NCBI GenBank assembly: GCA_965231765.1
Contig: OZ246887.1
Location: 1,488,001 to 1,552,000 of the forward strand
DNA length: 64,000 bases
Direction: 5' to 3'
Source of the DNA: JAAXHF01 sp963665955
GTDB lineage: Bacteria > Desulfobacterota > Binatia > Bin18
Shown here: piece by piece, positions 44,315-52,767 of the stretch
Position numbering within the stretch: the first letter of the stretch is position 1
Layout: every line of letters begins with the position of its first letter
Notes under the pieces: generated by a model
What the model saw: the letters and a program-made list of their open reading frames with translations, nothing else
Told to the model about the DNA's origin: nothing
The model's database searches: none
Made by a program: the position numbers and the translations under genes

Positions 44315-44593
44315 ATGAGGCACAAGACACGCATGACAGCTGGAATCATACTTGGGATTACGTGGCTACTCATAGGACTTTCTGGCTGCTCGCTCGGGAC
44401 TGCCCCCGCGCCTCCACCTCGCCCAGCCATGCCGGCAATTTGGTATGTTCCGGCCCGTGACCCCCAAGCGGCTGTCGGCCTGACAAAGGAGGCTGTTGAA
44501 GGACTCCGTCAGCGGGACCAGATGTGGCAGCAATATGTCGAGCAGTTGGAGCAGCAACTCAGCAGCCGCTCTTCTGGCTTGCCTTTTCGCTAG
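44315..44593 (+). CDS. Small predicted lipoprotein
   Basis: About 92 residues. A basic start (MRHKTR) and hydrophobic core end in the lipobox LSGC, so a lipidated Cys near residue 25 and anchoring in a membrane are likely. The mature part has a proline-rich linker (APAPPPRPAMPAIWYVPA) and a helix with Glu and Gln. Family not recognised. The start could also be the ATG eight codons earlier or the one six codons later. Stands between lpxD and hisG. Confidence 0.6.
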   Translation: MRHKTRMTAGIILGITWLLIGLSGCSLGTAPAPPPRPAMPAIWYVPARDPQAAVGLTKEAVEGLRQRDQMWQQYVEQLEQQLSSRSSGLPFR

Positions 44594-44691
44594 CAAGGCA
44601 GACTAATAGACGCCACGTCAGCGGTGTGTTAGGAACACCACTAACTTCATCTACTACCTAACATTGCAGACGTAGAGACACACACAGACCC

Positions 44692-45564
44692 ATGGAAAAA
44701 TTAAAACTCGGCATTCCCAAAGGCAGTCTTGAATCCACCACCATTGACCTGTTTCGCAAAGCTGGCTGGAAGATTACAACAAGTTCGCGCAGCTATTTTC
44801 CGCGCATTGATGATGCGACGATCCGCTGTATGCTGGTCCGCGCGCAAGAGATGGCTCAGTATGTCGAATCTGGTGCCCTTGATGTCGGTCTGACTGGCAA
44901 AGACTGGATTATGGAAAATAATTCAAGCGTCGAAGTGGTTGAAGATCTCGTCTACTCCAAAGCCAGCTTTCAGCCCACCCGTTGGGTCATCGCCGTCCCC
45001 CATGATTCTTCCATTCGGACGCCAGAAGATCTGCACGGCAAGCGGATTGCAACAGAGTTAATCGAATATACTCGGCGCTATTTTGCCGAACGAAGTATTG
45101 ATGTTGAGGTTGAATTTTCGTGGGGAGCGACTGAGGCTAAAGCTGCCGAAGGACTTGTCGATGCGATTGTTGAAGTCACCGAATCCGGCTCAACAATCCG
45201 GGCGCATGGACTGACTATTATCCACGAACTCTTCACCTCGAATCCGCAGCTGATTGCCAACCGTAGTGCGTGGGAAACCCCTGAGAAAAGAGAGAAGATC
45301 CAGCAAATTGCCCTGTTGCTGACCGGAGCACTGGCAGCAGAAGCCAAGGTCGGTATTAAAATGAACGTGTCTCAAGAGAAGCTTGATCAGGTGGTCAGGA
45401 TGCTACCTAGCCTGACTGCACCAACTGTCTCTCCGTTGTATAAAACAGAGTGGTTTGCAGTTGAAAGTGTGATTAGCGAGAGTACCGTCAGAGAACTGAT
45501 TCCGCAGCTGATTAAGAACGGCGCAGTCGGAATTATTGAATACCCGCTCAATAAAATTATTTAA
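44692..45564 (+). CDS. hisG: ATP phosphoribosyltransferase, long form
   Basis: 290 residues, the long HisG form with its own C-terminal regulatory domain, which does not need HisZ. It joins ATP and PRPP in the first step of histidine synthesis. 'LKLGIPKGSLESTTIDLF' is the start, 'ALDVGLTGKDWIMEN' and 'DAIVEVTESGSTIRAHGL' line the PRPP site. The C-terminal ACT-like part (from ~residue 210, 'VGIKMNVSQEKLDQV') should bind histidine as feedback inhibitor. No other his gene is next to it. Confidence 0.95.
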   Translation: MEKLKLGIPKGSLESTTIDLFRKAGWKITTSSRSYFPRIDDATIRCMLVRAQEMAQYVESGALDVGLTGKDWIMENNSSVEVVEDLVYSKASFQPTRWVIAVPHDSSIRTPEDLHGKRIATELIEYTRRYFAERSIDVEVEFSWGATEAKAAEGLVDAIVEVTESGSTIRAHGLTIIHELFTSNPQLIANRSAWETPEKREKIQQIALLLTGALAAEAKVGIKMNVSQEKLDQVVRMLPSLTAPTVSPLYKTEWFAVESVISESTVRELIPQLIKNGAVGIIEYPLNKII

Positions 45565-45607
45565 CCTAATGTTGCCGATTCCCCCGCACTCTCGAACCTA
45601 GAGAAGC

Positions 45608-45636
45608 AAAAAGGCCCGCATCTTCTGATGCGGGCC
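45608..45636 (-). terminator. Bidirectional terminator between hisG and rpmF
   Basis: Perfect ten-base stem GGCCCGCATC / GATGCGGGCC with loop TTCT. On the minus strand it is followed by five T residues, ending rpmF; on the plus strand the A-run precedes it and it may also stop hisG. Confidence 0.85.
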
Positions 45637-45678
45637 ATATCAGTTATCAATAACACACAGCCGCGGTTCTCCGTGCGT

Positions 45679-45879
45679 CTATTCGTCGTCATCTTCTATG
45701 GGCTCAGTCAATCTGCGCCCTCGGTAGTAATAGGCTCCATCGCTGCCAACATGGGCGCGATGGGACAGATGTACCTCGCCCGTTTCCCTATCAGTCCGGA
45801 GGGCTGGGGTCGAAAGCGCATGATGGGAGCGCCGTTTATCGCGTTTTGAACGAGAAGTTCTTCGTTTAGGGACTGCCAC
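45679..45879 (-). CDS. rpmF: Ribosomal protein bL32
   Basis: 66 residues, starting MAVPKRRTSRSKRDKRR. This is the classic bL32 start, and 'SHHALSTPALRTDRETGEV' follows. I chose the GTG with AAGGAAAG upstream; the frame extends 13 codons further without support. The paired Cys residues of zinc-binding bL32 are absent, so it is the zinc-independent form. The acidic tail EPIEDDDE is longer than usual. It is 58 bases downstream of the ferredoxin and may share its transcript. Confidence 0.95.
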   Translation of the reverse strand: MAVPKRRTSRSKRDKRRSHHALSTPALRTDRETGEVHLSHRAHVGSDGAYYYRGRRLTEPIEDDDE

Positions 45880-45937
45880 AGTCTTTCCTTTCCTGGAATC
45901 GCAAAGATGTAAGGACAAATATGTAAGCGAAGAGTCC

Positions 45938-46408
45938 CTACGCAGAAGCTTCTGCTAGCGTCTCTTCCATCGTTTCAAGGAATTCTTCTTTGTCGCGGCC
46001 CGGCATAATGAAGATGCCTTCCCAACCACACACTTCTTCACACAGTTGACATCCGACACACGTTTTTTCATCTACATCGACTCTGCCCAAATACTGAGGA
46101 CCGTTATTGGCGGAAGGGGTGATGCAATCGAACGGACATACATCAATGCACACTCCGCAGCCATTACAGTTATCCAGATGGACGACCGCAATTGGTCGCT
46201 CAACACGCTTCAGAACGCTTGTCACTGTCCCAAAAGTATCCAGGATAGCGGCGTCTGGACAAATCACTCCGCAGGCACCACAGTCGATGCACAGAGAAGG
46301 TTCAATGAAATAGGCTTTCTTCGACTCTCCGCTAATCGCTTTTGTTGGACAGCGTTTCTCACATGCACTACACCCGGTGCAGTTCTCTGCAACAATAGTG
46401 AACGGCAT
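45938..46408 (-). CDS. Ferredoxin with four [4Fe-4S] cluster motifs
   Basis: 156 residues and four CxxCxxCxxxC sets: CTGCSACEKRCP, CIDCGACGVICP, CNGCGVCIDVCP and CVGCQLCEEVCG. The fourth lacks the usual final Pro but keeps its Cys. Soluble, probably an electron carrier or a hub linking several clusters. It starts 11 bases after the small membrane protein and lies head-to-head with the cox operon, so it may belong to respiratory electron transfer. The partner enzyme is unknown. The C-terminal 25 residues are acidic and helical. Confidence 0.9.
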   Translation of the reverse strand: MPFTIVAENCTGCSACEKRCPTKAISGESKKAYFIEPSLCIDCGACGVICPDAAILDTFGTVTSVLKRVERPIAVVHLDNCNGCGVCIDVCPFDCITPSANNGPQYLGRVDVDEKTCVGCQLCEEVCGWEGIFIMPGRDKEEFLETMEETLAEASA

Positions 46409-46419
46409 ACCAGTACTCC

Positions 46420-46602
46420 CTATTTCTGCATCTCTTCGAGAATTTCGTCAGCACGCCCTTCCTCAGTCAACTGGTCATTTTTGCGAGCTTCACGAAAGGA
46501 GAGCCAGGTAAAATAAAACACTAGGAACATTAGGCCGACAATGGGAAGATTATCGGGCTTGAGAATGATTTCAGCGAATTGGCCCCATGCTGTTTTTTCC
46601 AT
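46420..46602 (-). CDS. Small single-helix membrane protein next to ferredoxin
   Basis: 60 residues: a short N-terminal part (AWGQFAEIILKPDNLP), one membrane helix (IVGLMFLVFYFTWLSF) and a charged C-terminal helix. I recall such small proteins beside multi-cluster ferredoxins and quinol-oxidising complexes in other deltaproteobacterial genomes, but cannot name a family. It may hold the ferredoxin at the membrane. First gene of the unit that continues with the ferredoxin and rpmF. Confidence 0.75.
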   Translation of the reverse strand: MEKTAWGQFAEIILKPDNLPIVGLMFLVFYFTWLSFREARKNDQLTEEGRADEILEEMQK

Positions 46603-46794
46603 AACTGCTTAAGGGTATCGAGGCATCTACGATTTGTCAACGAAGGGGTCTAGCGCATGTGCTGGCGCAAGTCTCAGCACAGATTTCCCCGATGAACTCG
46701 GATGTCTACTCAGCGCTCTCCCCTCCCCTTGCGGCAGGCCAGTTTTTCAGTATACAAGGGAGCGATTCTGTGCAGGGGAAAAGGAAAGATATTC

Positions 46795-48729
46795 ATGTTG
46801 GGATGGCTTCCTGAAGACGTTTCACCGTATGGAGCAGGCATTGATGCGCTCTTTTATTTTATCTACTACCTGACTGCAGCTGCCTTCATCATTGTCACAG
46901 CTCTGATGCTCATCTTCCTGTATGTCTACCGAGACCAAGGGGGCAGGCGGGCGGCCTATACCCATGGCAATACAGCGATGGAAATCATCTGGACGATCAT
47001 TCCAGCCATCATCTTTATCGCTTTGGGGCTGGTGAGTAGATCTCTATGGGAGGAGATCAAACTTGTCCCCCCCGAGACAGATACCGTCGTCAAGGTTACT
47101 GGCAAGCAGTTCAACTGGGAGATTCTCTATCCCGGTCCGGATGGAGAGTTCGACACAGCGGATGACAAGCAAATCGATAACGATATCCGCGTGCCAGCCG
47201 GTAAACCGATCCGGGTCATCCTGGCCTCTAAGGATGTGATTCACAGCTTCTTTATGCCCAATCTTCGTTTCAAACAAGACATGGTCCCCGGTCGAGAAAT
47301 TACCGGCTGGTTCCAGGCCAATAAACCCGGCAGATATGAAATTCCATGTGCAGAGCTGTGCGGGTTTGGCCACTCGGGTATGAAGGGTTGGCTGTACGCT
47401 CTTGCTCCCGAGGAATATCAGTCTTGGCGGGACGAACAGTGGCCGCAGACAGCTTCTTCCAATGGAGCTTCAGCAGCAAGCGAGACTGCCGTTTCAGCAG
47501 TTCAAGAGACAGCTGCTGAGACAGCCGAAGCAGCCCAGGATGTAGCGGATACGGCTGAGATGGCAACAGACGCAGCAGCGACTGCGACTGAAATCCAAGA
47601 CGCCGCAACCGAAGCTGCTGCTGAAGCTTCAGACACTGCAACCGAAGCTGCTGCTGAAGCTTCAGACACTGCAACCGAAGCAATTGTGGAAGCCCAAGAC
47701 CCTGCTGAAACCGCTCCTGAAACCACGGACCCGGCGACCGAGGCTGCGCCTGAAGCCAGCCAGTCTGCAACCGAAGCTGCTCAGGACGCGGCGGCGACGG
47801 CAACTGAAGCTGCCGGAGACGCAGCTGAGACAGTTCAGGAAACAAGCGATGCTGCTCAAAAGGCAAGCGAAGGGACGCAAGATGCAACCGAAGCAGCAAA
47901 AGAAGCAACAGATGCAGCGAATGAGGCCACGACTGAACCCGTCGAAGGAGCCGCCCAGGATACGACGAGCGCGGTCCAAGGAACTTCAGGCGCTGTTCAA
48001 GATGTAGCAGAAGGGATAACGGATAGCGCGGCAAAGACCGCACAAGACGCGAGACAAGGAGCGAGTGCTGCTCTTCAAGAAGGAACAGAGCAGGCAGGAG
48101 TCGCGGCTGCTTCTACAATCGTCGATCCGGCAGTCCAAACGCCGGAAACGGAAATGCCCCAAACGCAGTCCGCCCAGGAAGCCCCTGCAGAGCAGTCTTC
48201 ACCGGAAGCCACATCCGAAGCCGCCGGGCAAGACTCCTCTGCAGATGTTTCCTCACAACAGTATGCATACACTCCAACGGCTGCTGGTCAGTCTAATCAG
48301 GGCGAGCCATGCAAAGGACAGCTTGAGATTCTATCTGGAGCAACGATTTACGATATCGCCGGGGCATTCTACGCAGAAGGAAAACATCTGCTCGGGGTTG
48401 ATCTCATTCGGGACTACAACACCCACATTAAAAACCTGGACAATATCTATCCCGGCCAGAAGCTCTGCCTTCCAACCTTGGCTCAGACAACCCGTCTCCG
48501 CCAAGAACGAGAAAGTGGCTCCTTCAATCTGATCCTTGATGCATTTCGGAGCACCCGAAAAGCGCGAACCTTGGCTCGGAGCGTCCAGCAGAAAGGCTAC
48601 CGCGCCTCCGTTATTCCTCGCCAGGTTTCGAATTCACTCTTATTACAACGTGTTGAAATTACCGGTTTACAGGACCAGACAACAGCCAGCCAGGCTTGGG
48701 AGCTGTTTAGCGGCGATGATGTGTCTTAG
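46795..48729 (+). CDS. coxB: Cytochrome c oxidase subunit II with C-terminal linker, LysM and SPOR-like domains
   Basis: 644 residues from the ATG after AAGGAAAG; the ordinary subunit is about 220-350. Two membrane helices (~18-45 and ~63-83) precede the periplasmic CuA domain. Its ligands are H150, C185, E187, C189, H193 and M196 in CAELCGFGHSGM. Residues ~219-505 are an Ala/Thr/Glu-rich, Asp-, Ser- and Gln-containing linker that looks helical or coiled. Residues ~506-562 form a LysM domain ('GATIYDIAGAFYAEGK' ... 'IYPGQKLCLP') flanked by C506 and C558, perhaps disulfide-bound. Residues ~573-640 resemble a SPOR domain. Both domain types bind peptidoglycan, so the subunit may tie the oxidase to the wall. 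Confidence 0.9.
   Translation: MLGWLPEDVSPYGAGIDALFYFIYYLTAAAFIIVTALMLIFLYVYRDQGGRRAAYTHGNTAMEIIWTIIPAIIFIALGLVSRSLWEEIKLVPPETDTVVKVTGKQFNWEILYPGPDGEFDTADDKQIDNDIRVPAGKPIRVILASKDVIHSFFMPNLRFKQDMVPGREITGWFQANKPGRYEIPCAELCGFGHSGMKGWLYALAPEEYQSWRDEQWPQTASSNGASAASETAVSAVQETAAETAEAAQDVADTAEMATDAAATATEIQDAATEAAAEASDTATEAAAEASDTATEAIVEAQDPAETAPETTDPATEAAPEASQSATEAAQDAAATATEAAGDAAETVQETSDAAQKASEGTQDATEAAKEATDAANEATTEPVEGAAQDTTSAVQGTSGAVQDVAEGITDSAAKTAQDARQGASAALQEGTEQAGVAAASTIVDPAVQTPETEMPQTQSAQEAPAEQSSPEATSEAAGQDSSADVSSQQYAYTPTAAGQSNQGEPCKGQLEILSGATIYDIAGAFYAEGKHLLGVDLIRDYNTHIKNLDNIYPGQKLCLPTLAQTTRLRQERESGSFNLILDAFRSTRKARTLARSVQQKGYRASVIPRQVSNSLLLQRVEITGLQDQTTASQAWELFSGDDVS
47605..47670 (+). repeat. 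Exact 33-base tandem duplication in the coxB linker
   Basis: Two identical 33-base copies (47605-47637 and 47638-47670) code for an eleven-residue unit, ATEAAAEASDT. The identity at DNA level points to recent slippage within a wider set of degenerate Ala/Thr/Glu repeats. Confidence 0.9.
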
Positions 48730-48755
48730 CAGAACAAACCGATAGGAGAGTCACA

Positions 48756-50540
48756 ATGAGCGACGCAGGAGCGGTGGCAGCCCATGATGCCCATGCGACC
48801 CATGATGCCCACCACGAGCTGGGATTTATCCGCACCTATATCTTTTCCACCGACCACAAGATGATCGGCCGACAGTTCTTATTCTCCAGCCTTTTCATGC
48901 TGATCATCGGCGGTCTCATGGCTATGATGATACGCTGGGAGTTGGCCTGGCCAGAGACTCCAGTGCCTTTCACCAGCTGGATTTCTGAACCGTTCATGTA
49001 TGCCGAGCCTGAGCACTCCTTGTACGGGGCCTATATGGATCCGGCCTTTTACAACTCACTGTTTACCATGCACGCCACAATCATGATTTTCTTTGTGGTG
49101 ATGCCGTTTATGGTTGGTGGGTTTGGCAATTTCTTGATTCCGCTCATGATTGGTGCCGGCGATATGGCCTTTCCGCTCTTAAACCTGCTGTCATTCTGGA
49201 CTGCTGTTCCAGCCATTGGCCTGATCCTGTATAGCTTCTTTGTCGAGGGCGGACCGGCTGCGGGCGGCTGGACAATGTATGCCACCCTGTCGGCTGACCC
49301 AACGTATAGCGGTGTTGATCAAGGCGTGAACCTGTGGATTATTAGCCTGCTCATCCTGGGTTTTTCCTCCCTGATGGGAGCGATTAATTACATCACCACT
49401 GTGATTAATATGCGTGCCCCAGGTATGACCTGGTTTCGCATACCTTTGTCCATTTGGTCTTTGTTTGTCACGGCGGTCCTTTTACTTTTGGCGCTGCCAG
49501 TGTTGACCGCAGCATTAGGCATGCTGCTATTCGACCGAACCATGGGCACCAGCTTCTTCTTGCCGTCTGGCGGAGGCGAGCCGCTGCTGTGGCAGCATCT
49601 GTTCTGGTTTTTTGGTCATCCAGAGGTCTATATCCTCGTCCTTCCGGCCATGGGTGTCACCTCAGACGTCCTCTCAACTTTTTCCCGCAAACCGATCTTT
49701 GGCTATCACGCCATGGCATTCTCCATGATCGCTCTTGCTTTTTTGTCATGGATCGTATGGGGCCACCATATGTTTATTAGCGGTATGAACCCCGTGCTGG
49801 GAACCGCTTTTATGTTGACCACTATGGTGATTGCCATTCCATCGGCTATCAAGACGTTTAACTGGCTCGGTACACTGTGGGGCGGGACAATACGCTTTAC
49901 CAGTCCAATGCTGTTTGCCCTTGGTTTTGTCTCGAACTTCGTCATTGGCGGGCTGAGCGGTATTTATATGGCGGTCACTCCAGTCGATATCTTCATTCAC
50001 GATACGTATTTCATCGTCGCCCACTTCCACTATGTTGTGGCCGGTATCATCTTCGGCATGTTTGCTGCCATCTATTACTGGTTCCCCAAACTGTTTGGCC
50101 GGATGATGAACGAAACTATGGGAAAAATACATTTTGGCCTGACCTATCTTTTTTTTAATGCGGCTTTTTTCCCTATGCATTTCCTGGGTGTTGCGGGCCA
50201 TATGCGCCGTATCTATAACCCACTCCAGTATGAGTTCCTGGCCGACATGCAGTGGTGGAATGTGTTTATTACGATGAGTGCATTCTGCCTCGGCGTCTCC
50301 CAGCTGATCTTCCTAGGCAATTTTGTGCTGAGTTTGTTTGCTGGGAAAAAAGCGGAGCGAAACCCGTGGCAGGCTAATACCTTGGAGTGGATAACTCCTT
50401 CGCCACCACCGCATGGCAACTTTGAAACAACACCGACAGTCCACCGTGGCCCATATGAGTACAGCTCACCGCTGGTCAAAGAAGACTGGTTACCCCAGGA
50501 CCGACGGCTTGGTCCCGAGGCAGCAACAGCGACACACTAG
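48756..50540 (+). CDS. coxA: Cytochrome c oxidase subunit I
   Basis: 594 residues with about twelve or more membrane helices. It holds haem a, haem a3 and CuB, where oxygen is reduced and protons pumped. 'LFWFFGHPEVYILVLPA' has the CuB His, cross-linked Tyr and the A1-type Glu; 'SWIVWGHHMFISGM' has two further CuB His, and 'YFIVAHFHYVVAG' the two late haem His. The N-terminal 20 residues are unusually His/Ala-rich (AHDAHATHDAHHE). It follows coxB by 26 bases with AGGAGAG upstream. Second gene of the cox operon. Confidence 0.97.
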   Translation: MSDAGAVAAHDAHATHDAHHELGFIRTYIFSTDHKMIGRQFLFSSLFMLIIGGLMAMMIRWELAWPETPVPFTSWISEPFMYAEPEHSLYGAYMDPAFYNSLFTMHATIMIFFVVMPFMVGGFGNFLIPLMIGAGDMAFPLLNLLSFWTAVPAIGLILYSFFVEGGPAAGGWTMYATLSADPTYSGVDQGVNLWIISLLILGFSSLMGAINYITTVINMRAPGMTWFRIPLSIWSLFVTAVLLLLALPVLTAALGMLLFDRTMGTSFFLPSGGGEPLLWQHLFWFFGHPEVYILVLPAMGVTSDVLSTFSRKPIFGYHAMAFSMIALAFLSWIVWGHHMFISGMNPVLGTAFMLTTMVIAIPSAIKTFNWLGTLWGGTIRFTSPMLFALGFVSNFVIGGLSGIYMAVTPVDIFIHDTYFIVAHFHYVVAGIIFGMFAAIYYWFPKLFGRMMNETMGKIHFGLTYLFFNAAFFPMHFLGVAGHMRRIYNPLQYEFLADMQWWNVFITMSAFCLGVSQLIFLGNFVLSLFAGKKAERNPWQANTLEWITPSPPPHGNFETTPTVHRGPYEYSSPLVKEDWLPQDRRLGPEAATATH

Positions 50541-50644
50541 CCTATCCTGAGTACTGTTTCGGACTCTTTTGAGAGCGCTGACTTGGAGGGCCTTCCCCCA
50601 AGTCAGCTGCATATGGACATAAGTTACTGAGTGCTCACAAAACC

Positions 50645-51577
50645 ATGCCCCAACTGACACAACCGATGCTTTCCCCCTGGCCATACCGATTTGCATTGTT
50701 GACGACGGTCTGCACGCTACCGCTGCTGTTTGTCGGCGGCTTGGTGACCAGCATGGGGGCTGGTCTCGCTGTGCCGGATTGGCCGACCACCTTTGGCTAT
50801 AATATGTTCTTGTATCCATGGTCACATATGGTTGGCGGCATATTCTACGAACATAGCCACCGTTTGTTGGGCTCAACGGTCGGGCTGTGCACCATCTTTC
50901 TCGCTCTGACCTTATGGATGAAAGAGCAGCGTCGATGGATGCGCTGGCTTGGCGTTGTCGCCCTCGGAGCGGTGATCGTCCAAGGCATCTTAGGTGGCTT
51001 GCGGGTCGTCCTGTTAGAGCATGGCTTGGCACTCATCCACGGTTGTTTTGCCCAAGCATTTTTTGCTTTTCTCGCCGCATTGACGCTCCTGACCTCAGCC
51101 GAATGGCACAATACCCAGCCTCGGCAAGCAACGCCAGAGATGCATTCCTTACAGCGGATTAGTATTGTGACGACAGCTGCGATTTATCTCCAAAGCATTC
51201 TCGGGGCGATCTTGCGTCATACTGGCAGTGGGGCCGAAGTCCATATCATTGCAGCTGCCATTGTTGCATTGCTTATCTTCTGGCTCGTCGACTGGATTAC
51301 CTCCTCAGACTATCCTGAACTGGTTCCGTCAGCTCTCCTCCTGCGTCGGCTGCTGTTATTCCAATTCACTCTTGGGCTCGTCACCTATATTGGAAAATAT
51401 ACACAAACTGGAGCCTTCTTAGCCTCGGCAGTTGTTCTCTTGGCAACCAGTCATGTTGCGACAGGCGCATTGATGCTGGCGACGAGCGTCCGGCTCAGCC
51501 TGCGCACGTATCATTCTTTCACTCATACCCAACTCTCCCCAGGCCTTCCAATCGCTTCTGAACAGGTGTCAGCATGA
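50645..51577 (+). CDS. ctaA: Haem A synthase (Cox15/CtaA)
   Basis: 310 residues, eight membrane helices in two similar halves. 'LLFVGGLVTSMGAGLAVPDW', 'EHSHRLLGSTVGL' and 'EHGLALIHGCFAQA' are family hallmarks, with His residues that bind haem in each half. It oxidises a methyl of haem O to make haem A for the oxidase. No clear ribosome site. Its last bases overlap the ctaB start (ATGA), so the two are translationally coupled. Confidence 0.95.
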   Translation: MPQLTQPMLSPWPYRFALLTTVCTLPLLFVGGLVTSMGAGLAVPDWPTTFGYNMFLYPWSHMVGGIFYEHSHRLLGSTVGLCTIFLALTLWMKEQRRWMRWLGVVALGAVIVQGILGGLRVVLLEHGLALIHGCFAQAFFAFLAALTLLTSAEWHNTQPRQATPEMHSLQRISIVTTAAIYLQSILGAILRHTGSGAEVHIIAAAIVALLIFWLVDWITSSDYPELVPSALLLRRLLLFQFTLGLVTYIGKYTQTGAFLASAVVLLATSHVATGALMLATSVRLSLRTYHSFTHTQLSPGLPIASEQVSA

Positions 51578-52569
51578 CAACATTACCTAGCCACACCTTT
51601 GACCGTGCTGATTCTGAAATTGATCGGCTCAATCAGCGAGGCCAGCTTGCCCAGCCAAACCAGCCTGGTCGGGTTGGCAAAACGACGCTGGCCAAAGTAA
51701 CTCTGGCATGGAACCGGAGTATAGACTTTTGGGCACTGACCAAACCACGGATCGTGAGCATGGTCCTGATCACGACATTTGTGGGTTTTTATCTGGGATC
51801 TTTGGGACTACCCGACTATGTGCTGCTCCTGCATACTTTGATTGGCACGGGGTTCGCCGCAGCTGGCACCTTAGCTCTCAACCAGTTTATCGAACGCAAA
51901 GCTGATGCAAAAATGCACCGGACCCAGCTCCGCCCACTCCCAGATGGACGCTTGCAACCTGCTGAAGCCTTACTTTTTGGCAGTCTGATTACGACGGCAG
52001 GACTTGTGTATCTGGCCTGGGCAGTCAATGTACCGAGTGCGCTTGTCACAACAGCTATTGCGGTCAGCTATCTCCTCGTCTATACCCCGCTGAAGAAAAA
52101 GACGTCCTTATGTACCTTTGTGGGTGCCATTCCGGGTGCCCTTCCGCCAGTCATTGGCTGGGCAGCGGCCAGGGGGTCGCTTGATCTTGAGGCCTGGATT
52201 CTGTTTACCATTATGTTCCTGTGGCAAATGCCACACTCCTTAGCGATTGCCTGGCTGTATCGGGAAGATTATGCGCGGGCAGAATTCCAGCTGCTGCCAG
52301 TTGTCAATCCTGATGGAAAAAGTACGGGACGTCAGGTCATGAACAATGCTATGGCTCTGCTCGCGGTTGGCTTATTACCTACTCTCATTGGGCTCGCTGG
52401 ACATATCTATTTCGTAGTGGCGCTCCTGCTTGGCAGCATGTTTTTGTGGTACAGCGTCCGCTTGGCATTGGTCCGCTCGCATGAAGCCGCGCGGCATCTG
52501 CTCTTTGCTTCCCTGATTTACCTGCCAACCCTGTTAGCCGTTATGGCTTTTGATAAAATTGGAGTTTGA
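51574..52569 (+). CDS. ctaB: Protoheme IX farnesyltransferase (haem O synthase)
   Basis: 331 residues of the UbiA family, with an extra N-terminal cytoplasmic stretch of about 50 residues before the first helix (FWALTKPRIVSMVLITTFV). The first Asp-rich site is 'NQFIERKADAKMHRTQLRPL', the second is in 'LYREDYARAEFQLLPVVNPD'. It attaches farnesyl to haem B to give haem O, the substrate of CtaA. Overlaps ctaA by four bases. The position between CtaA and subunit III is common in oxidase operons. Confidence 0.95.
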   Translation: MTTLPSHTFDRADSEIDRLNQRGQLAQPNQPGRVGKTTLAKVTLAWNRSIDFWALTKPRIVSMVLITTFVGFYLGSLGLPDYVLLLHTLIGTGFAAAGTLALNQFIERKADAKMHRTQLRPLPDGRLQPAEALLFGSLITTAGLVYLAWAVNVPSALVTTAIAVSYLLVYTPLKKKTSLCTFVGAIPGALPPVIGWAAARGSLDLEAWILFTIMFLWQMPHSLAIAWLYREDYARAEFQLLPVVNPDGKSTGRQVMNNAMALLAVGLLPTLIGLAGHIYFVVALLLGSMFLWYSVRLALVRSHEAARHLLFASLIYLPTLLAVMAFDKIGV

Positions 52570-52595
52570 AGCTGTCTTACACGAAGGCGAATCCA

Positions 52596-52721
52596 ATGGA
52601 GCCGGTCAGTCGGGAACAAAAAAGCGGCGAAAATCGTATGAATCACATGATCGGCCGGGGCCTAGCTATTTTCATCGTGCTGTATATTGCAGCCACGATC
52701 TGTTTTATTATTCTCGTTTAG
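52596..52721 (+). CDS. 41-residue single-helix membrane protein in cox operon
   Basis: An ATG after AAGGCG starts a 41-codon frame: 21 polar residues (MEPVSREQKSGENRMNHMIG) then a hydrophobic helix (LAIFIVLYIAATICFIILV) and stop. It sits 26 bases after ctaB and 46 before the first subunit III gene, in the same direction. Small one-helix proteins are common as assembly factors or extra subunits of oxidases; CtaF and CcoQ-type proteins are examples, but I cannot match it to one. Confidence 0.6.
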   Translation: MEPVSREQKSGENRMNHMIGRGLAIFIVLYIAATICFIILV

Positions 52722-52767
52722 CACATCAAGCATGTTGAGCCGATTGAGTTGATTCAGGAAGTGCTGC

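Noticed and set aside
47300..48043. 247-codon minus-strand Leu/Arg-rich frame
   Set aside because: Shadow of the Ala/Thr/Glu repeats of coxB; composition is that of a reverse-read repeat and no ribosome site is present.
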